Shown here: one piece after another, positions 14,389-18,608 of the stretch
How the letters are laid out: the number at the start of each line of letters is the position of its first letter
How positions within the stretch are numbered: the first letter of the stretch is position 1
Assembly: GCA_964434775.1 (NCBI GenBank)
Contig: CAYSWH010000037.1
Location: 1-18,608 of the forward strand
Origin: CAYSWH01 sp964434775
Lineage (GTDB): Bacteria; Patescibacteriota; JACMRA01
Direction of reading: 5' to 3'
DNA: 18,608 nucleotides
Program-made: the position numbers and the translations under genes
The notes under the pieces: generated by a model
Database searches by the model: none
What the model saw: only the letters and a program-made list of their open reading frames with translations
What the model was told of the DNA's origin: nothing

Positions 14389-17300
14389 ATGGTTTCAAAC
14401 AGTGGCAGTGACAAACGGCAGGAGACGGATTATAAATACAATAATTTGTACGAGGTGACAAAGACGGTGAGGTTTGAGTTGAAGCCGAGTAAGGAGACTT
14501 TGGAGAAAATAAACAAGGAAAAATTGTTTAAAAAACCAGAAAACACAAGAATTATAAAAAATGATACTCAAATAAATTGGGAAGAATTAAATAGTTTTAT
14601 TAAAAAAACAAAAGAATTTTATGGAACTTATTCTAACATAACTGATTTTCTTAATAACGAAAATTGTAATTTTGATAACATCCATATTTATTCAGAGTTA
14701 ATCAGATTATGTGGAGGTGAGGCTAGAGATTTGTACCAGAAAAACTTTGCAAGAAAAGGAAATTGGAAGAAAATAATTACATTAGAAAATGAAAAAGAAG
14801 CGGATGTTTCATACAAAGTCAATGAATCTTCATCTATAGGAACATTTAATGCCAAATTTGATAAAAATATTTCTAATTATGGAAAAGGAATAGTTGGGGA
14901 ATTGATTGTTGATAAATTGGAAGAATATAAAAATGTTTTAAATGTCAAAATAATAAAACTGGAAGCAGAAGTTACACAACAAGAAAAAGCGAAAAGTTTT
15001 ACCAACGAATATCTTTTTGGAAAGATAAAAACACTTTGTATTACATTAGAAAAAGTTTGTAATTTATTTTTACAATTTAACTTAAATCAAACTGAAATTA
15101 ATGAAAAAGATTTAGAAGACAAATTTTCTGAAAAATGTAAATTATTAAATTTTGAGGAAGTGAAAAAATTAGTAGTAGAAATTTTAGAAGAAATAGAGCT
15201 TTATAATAATAAAAATGCTAAAAGAAAATATACTTTAAATTTGAGAGGAATTTGTCCCAGAGTTTTGGATAGTTCAAAAGAAACAATTAAGGATTATACA
15301 AAAACAGAAAAAGAAATTTTGGAGGAAATTGATGAATTAGAAGCTGAATTACAAAATTTAAAAGATACAAAAAAAGAATTAAAAACAAAAAGATCTCATA
15401 TAAAAAATGAGATTGCTATTAAAATCACAGATATTACAAATAAAGAAAATATAAAACTTGATAAAAATAAATTAAAAGATTGGGATAGCAAAAAAATAAT
15501 AAAAATTGATTTGCAAAAAAATTTTAAACTAAATGAAAAATCAAATTTAGATCAAGTGAAAAAGTTTACAAAAGAAATAATAGAAAAACATGTTTCTAGT
15601 AATGCTAAAGTAAATATTAGTAACAATTGCCAAGAAATTTATAATTTAATTTTTCAACCTTATGTTTTTGAAAAAGAAACTAAACAAAAAACATTTCTGA
15701 AAATTCATAAAGAGTGTGAAGAAAAAAACAAGAAATTTCAAGAAAAATCATCAACATTAAATCAATTACAAAAAGATTTAGAAAATATAAGAATTTCTCA
15801 TTTTGCTAAAATTATTTCTTTTAATGGTAAATATTTTTTAGCTTTGGAAAAAGTAATAGATGAAAATAATAAGAAAAAGCAACTTTCTGGTTTTGCTTTA
15901 AACAATTTGCAAAGCTCTCAAAATTCAAATTATAAAATTTTAAATTACAAATCTTTGACATTCAAGGCTCTTAAAAAACTTTGTTTAGAAAGAGACGGAA
16001 CTATTTTTGCTGGATTTTTAAGGGATGAACAAGGAAATTGGATTTATGAAAAAGATAAAAATGGGAAGATAAAAAAAGATAAAAGAGGTTATCCAAAAAA
16101 ACAAAAAGATGAGGAAATAAAAAAATTGTGGGGAAAATATCTATCAGAATCCAAGGGGTTTACAAATAACGATTTTAGAACATTTAAAATTAAACTAAAA
16201 GGAATTTTGTTAAATCCTCGTAATGATTTTGATTTTATTTTTGATAGAGAATTTGTGAATAGTGTTTTTTATACAAGTCAAAATATGGAAGACTTGATTA
16301 GAAATATAGAGGAATCTTTTTACAACCTAAGTTGGCAAAATTGTGATTGGAAAAATTTAAAACAATTTGAAAAAGACAAAAAAATTGAACTGTATCAAAT
16401 TTATAATAAAGATTTTGCTCTTGATGAATATTTTGCTCGTGATACTGAAAGCGATAAAAATAAGTTAGAAAAACAAAAGGAATCTGTAAAAAATGAAAAA
16501 TACAAACCAAATCTTTTTACTATTTATTGGAATAATTTCTTTTCTCAAATTTCAAATTTAACTTGTAAATGTGATAAGCAAAGATTAATTCCAGAGGGAA
16601 AATTTTATGTAAAATTAGCAAGTGAAACTGAAAAATACAAAGTTATTGGAGATAAAAAAATAGAAAACAGAAAATCACAAAACAAAATTTATGGAGATTT
16701 TTACTTTATTTTCAATCCTGTTGCTGAATTAAATAATAAGAAAAAACTAGAAATCAGAGCTTCCGCACAAGAAAAACAACCAAAAAATAGAATAAAAAGT
16801 TTTAATAAATATTTACAAGAAAAAGTTGAGGGTAAAAATGAACTTTATTTTATTGGACTAGATCGTGGAGAAAATAGTTTAGTAAGTTATGGACTTTTTA
16901 AATTTAAGAAAAAGAAAATAGAAAGTGATGATGTTTTGGTTAGGTTTGATAGTAAAGTTGGAGAAGAAAATTGGGTTTTGGATGAAATATTGGAATTGCA
17001 AGACTTATCAGCTGTAAAAGTTTTTAATCAAAAAGGAAATTGGCAAAAAAGCATATTTGTAGAACAAAAAGAAGACGAGTATTTTTATAACAAAAAAGAA
17101 GATGGTGATTATGATGAAATTTTAAACTTTAAAAATGGTGGAAAAAGAAAAACAGAACTAGAAAAAGAAAATTCAGAAGCAGTTTTTTGTTTATTGCCAA
17201 TTAGAAATAAACAGAGAGAGAAAACTGGAGCTTATTCTCTAAAATGTCTTTCTTGGAAAGAAGATAATGGTGTGGTTTATAATTATAGAGTCGCTCAAGA

Positions 17301-17967
17301 AAAATTAAGAGAAGAAAGATTAGAACAACTTAAATTACAAGAAAATTTTAAAGATTTATCAGAAGACGAAAAAGAAAGAATTTTAGAACAAAGAGAAATA
17401 GATTTACAAGAAACGGAAGAATTTAAAAATGGGTTCGTGTCAAATTTGGTTGGATTTCTAGCAGAAAAAGTAGAAAAATATGAAGCTTTGATTTCATTGG
17501 AAAATTTAAACAATAGCGGAGGAAAGGAAGGGAATTTAAATAAAACATTTGGAGCTACAGTTTATCAAATTATTGAAAATAGGTTGATGTCTAAATTCTC
17601 ATACTTGGTGATTAAACTAAATAAACAAAACCATTCTCAAATTGTTCCTAAAATCAGAAAGATAGAAGAACTTAAAATTGATCAAATTACTAAGAATGAA
17701 AAGCTAAAAGATTATAATTTAGGTGAGGTTTTGATTACAGATGAGATAAATACTTCAAAAATTTGTCCTAATTGCGGGTATTCAAAAAATCGTTTTAATG
17801 ATAAAAAAGTTAAAATAGATAATGATATTTTGAAAGATTTTATTAAAATTGGGAAAAAGGATTTTGGAATTGATGAAAATAAAAAGAGAGATTTTGAAAT
17901 TAATAATGAAACAATTGCTTATAGATATAACGAAGATGGTGTTTCATCAGTACCTTTGAGAAAATGA
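14389..17967 (+). CDS. cas12a: Cas12a-family type V effector nuclease, Cas12a2-like; ends early at an in-frame TGA
   Basis: A 1192-residue RNA-guided nuclease, truncated. The N-terminus NNLYEVTKTVRFELKP (18-33) is the Cas12a signature. Residues 305-345 form a coiled coil in the recognition lobe. FNGKYFLAL (478-486), ELYQIYNKDF (667-676) and KPNLFTIYW (706-714) match the Cas12a wedge and pre-RuvC blocks. RuvC-I is FIGLDRGE with Asp825; RuvC-II is ISLENLN with Glu1038. The RuvC-I to -II distance of 213 residues far exceeds the ~85-95 of Cas12a and matches the ~215 I recall for Cas12a2, which has an inserted domain in place of the bridge helix. A CPNC pair (1126/1129) begins a zinc ribbon where Cas12a has its Nuc domain, again as in Cas12a2. 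The TGA at codon 1193 removes the second CxxC and RuvC-III. The middle of the gene is extremely AT-rich. No Shine-Dalgarno, CRISPR array or other cas gene is seen. Confidence 0.88.
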   Translation: MVSNSGSDKRQETDYKYNNLYEVTKTVRFELKPSKETLEKINKEKLFKKPENTRIIKNDTQINWEELNSFIKKTKEFYGTYSNITDFLNNENCNFDNIHIYSELIRLCGGEARDLYQKNFARKGNWKKIITLENEKEADVSYKVNESSSIGTFNAKFDKNISNYGKGIVGELIVDKLEEYKNVLNVKIIKLEAEVTQQEKAKSFTNEYLFGKIKTLCITLEKVCNLFLQFNLNQTEINEKDLEDKFSEKCKLLNFEEVKKLVVEILEEIELYNNKNAKRKYTLNLRGICPRVLDSSKETIKDYTKTEKEILEEIDELEAELQNLKDTKKELKTKRSHIKNEIAIKITDITNKENIKLDKNKLKDWDSKKIIKIDLQKNFKLNEKSNLDQVKKFTKEIIEKHVSSNAKVNISNNCQEIYNLIFQPYVFEKETKQKTFLKIHKECEEKNKKFQEKSSTLNQLQKDLENIRISHFAKIISFNGKYFLALEKVIDENNKKKQLSGFALNNLQSSQNSNYKILNYKSLTFKALKKLCLERDGTIFAGFLRDEQGNWIYEKDKNGKIKKDKRGYPKKQKDEEIKKLWGKYLSESKGFTNNDFRTFKIKLKGILLNPRNDFDFIFDREFVNSVFYTSQNMEDLIRNIEESFYNLSWQNCDWKNLKQFEKDKKIELYQIYNKDFALDEYFARDTESDKNKLEKQKESVKNEKYKPNLFTIYWNNFFSQISNLTCKCDKQRLIPEGKFYVKLASETEKYKVIGDKKIENRKSQNKIYGDFYFIFNPVAELNNKKKLEIRASAQEKQPKNRIKSFNKYLQEKVEGKNELYFIGLDRGENSLVSYGLFKFKKKKIESDDVLVRFDSKVGEENWVLDEILELQDLSAVKVFNQKGNWQKSIFVEQKEDEYFYNKKEDGDYDEILNFKNGGKRKTELEKENSEAVFCLLPIRNKQREKTGAYSLKCLSWKEDNGVVYNYRVAQEKLREERLEQLKLQENFKDLSEDEKERILEQREIDLQETEEFKNGFVSNLVGFLAEKVEKYEALISLENLNNSGGKEGNLNKTFGATVYQIIENRLMSKFSYLVIKLNKQNHSQIVPKIRKIEELKIDQITKNEKLKDYNLGEVLITDEINTSKICPNCGYSKNRFNDKKVKIDNDILKDFIKIGKKDFGIDENKKRDFEINNETIAYRYNEDGVSSVPLRK

Positions 17968-18225
17968 GAAATTTATAAATATATAAAGGATTTTAAAGAT
18001 AAAGAGGACTCTTTTGAAAAAGTTTTAGCAGATCCAAGACAAAATGAAACTAAATCAAAAGATTTTATTCGCTGTGTACATTGTGGTTTTGATACAAGAT
18101 TTCCTGAAACAAATTTAGAGTTAAAGAATTTTAATCCAAAATTAAATAAAATAAATGGAGGAGATGCTTTAGCCGCCTACAACATAGCCAAGCGAGGCCT
18201 AGCACTGATCACCAACAATAACTAA
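17965..18225 (+). pseudogene. In-frame C-terminal remainder of the Cas12a2-like gene after the TGA
   Basis: After the TGA (17965-17967) the same frame stays open for 85 codons to a TAA at 18223-18225. It encodes the missing parts: CVHCGF with Cys1229/Cys1232 (counting the TGA as codon 1193), the second half of the zinc ribbon, and GGDALAAYNIAKRGLALI, the RuvC-III motif with Asp1259. There is no in-frame ATG, GTG or TTG, so independent translation is unlikely. The remainder must be reached by read-through, or is dead, or the TGA is a sequencing error or recent mutation. One base change would turn TGA into AGA, CGA, GGA or TGG. With the stop removed the protein would be 1278 residues, normal for this family. 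Confidence 0.85.
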
Positions 18226-18232
18226 CTTTATT

Positions 18233-18608
18233 ATGCCTAACCCAAAAATCCAACAAAGATACGAAAACTTTTCTAAGGCTTTTGCTAAACTGTCCGAGGT
18301 CTGTCAAAAAATTCAAGATCCAAAAGTTTCATCAGAGGAACAGGAGATATTTAGAGACTCGCTTATTCAGCGGTTTGAATTTACTTTAGAACTGGCTAAA
18401 AATTTAATAAGAGATATTTTGAGAGAAGGTGGTCTCGAAGATTCCAAATTAACCTCTCCTAAAGATGTTGTTTCAGAAGGTTTTAGAGCCGGGTTGATAG
18501 ATAATTATGAGATTTGGTTTAAAATGATCAAATCTAGAAATCTCTCTAGTCATACTTACGATGAAAAGTTAGCTAAAGAAATGCTGGAGACAATTCAAAA
18601 TTTTTATT
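18233..18608 (+). CDS. HI0074/HepT-like nucleotidyltransferase-partner (HEPN-fold) protein (3' partial)
   Basis: The first 125 residues of a helical protein of the nucleotidyltransferase substrate-binding family (HI0074 type). Typical blocks are visible: LIQRFEFTLELAKNLIRDIL (45-64), SPKDVVSEGFRAGLID (75-90), and SRNLSSHTYDE near 101-111. The last contains R102-x4-H107-x-Y109, the motif of HEPN-type HepT toxins and their HI0074 relatives. The family forms two-gene modules with a minimal nucleotidyltransferase (MNT/MntA). In the HepT-MntA modules the RNase is silenced by AMPylation of this tyrosine. The partner is not upstream and may follow beyond the window. The gene starts 7 bp after the full-length Cas12a2-like frame ends, suggesting co-transcription, and has a composition closer to the chromosome. 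It has no Shine-Dalgarno site. Confidence 0.8.
   Translation, partial: MPNPKIQQRYENFSKAFAKLSEVCQKIQDPKVSSEEQEIFRDSLIQRFEFTLELAKNLIRDILREGGLEDSKLTSPKDVVSEGFRAGLIDNYEIWFKMIKSRNLSSHTYDEKLAKEMLETIQNFY

Noticed and set aside
14341..14389. Single CRISPR repeat before the nuclease gene
   Set aside because: The stem GAGGGT/ACCCTC is not the Cas12a-type TCTAC/GTAGA stem and no second copy exists in the window.
17965..17967. TGA read as Gly (code 25) or Trp (code 4), as in some CPR lineages
   Set aside because: All other genes, more than ten of full family length, lack internal TGA, use GGN and TGG normally, and the MFS gene ends with TGA at a natural C-terminus.
17965..17967. Selenocysteine codon
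   Set aside because: The position is not a zinc or catalytic cysteine; both CxxC pairs are intact elsewhere, and I see no obvious SECIS-like hairpin just after it.
14389..18225. IS200/IS605-type TnpB or a transposon-borne nuclease
   Set aside because: The protein is about three times longer than TnpB, has Cas12a wedge motifs, and there is no tnpA or clear terminal element.

Overview
The window looks like a chromosomal segment of a low-GC candidate-phyla (Patescibacteria/CPR-type) bacterium with a Gram-positive-like envelope. This lineage call is an inference. It rests on AT-rich codon use, almost no Shine-Dalgarno sequences, many short secreted proteins, an LPXTG-anchored protein, a WxL/DUF916 pair, and a Cas12a-family nuclease of a kind often seen in CPR genomes. 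The standard genetic code fits: no housekeeping gene contains an in-frame TGA, and one (the MFS gene) ends with TGA.

Layout. 1-180: 3' end of a secreted propeller-repeat protein. 181-421: non-coding, with two related palindromic repeat units. 422-1558 (-): MurG-like glycosyltransferase. 1604-2948 (+): CsoR-type metal-sensing repressor with a candidate autoregulatory operator over its own promoter, followed by a TehA/SLAC1-type membrane transporter. 3003-4942 (+): LPXTG-anchored surface protein and a GT4 glycosyltransferase. 8965-4932 (-): a surface operon read from a consensus TTGACA-17-TATAAT promoter through a WxL-like secreted protein, a DUF916-like membrane-anchored protein and a large multi-pass GT-C-like membrane protein. 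9010-9462 (-): nrdR, divergent from an atypical tgt (+) whose zinc-binding cysteines are replaced. 10885-11280 (-): a small unknown protein, divergent from an MFS transporter (+). 12736-14306 (+): a probable tandem dCTP deaminase/dUTPase-fold protein and a helical protein of unknown function.

The most interesting part is 14357-18608. A terminator-like hairpin sits directly before a 1192-codon gene for a Cas12a-family type V effector. The RuvC-I to RuvC-II spacing (213 residues) and the Cys4 zinc ribbon between RuvC-II and RuvC-III match Cas12a2 (RNA-triggered, abortive-infection nuclease) rather than classical Cas12a. An in-frame TGA at codon 1193 cuts off the second half of the zinc ribbon and the RuvC-III aspartate, although 85 further in-frame codons encode both intact. 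No CRISPR array, cas1, cas2 or cas4 is present in the window. Seven bases after the full-length stop begins an HI0074/HepT-like (HEPN-type) protein carrying an R-x4-H-x-Y motif, which runs off the window end. Such proteins normally pair with a MNT nucleotidyltransferase, so a toxin-antitoxin-like module may follow the nuclease.

The nuclease gene is much more AT-rich than its neighbours (8 G+C in the 60 bases 15421-15480, against 29 in 10381-10440). Its first ~120 and last ~60 bases return to neighbour-like composition. This suggests horizontal acquisition and a mosaic history.
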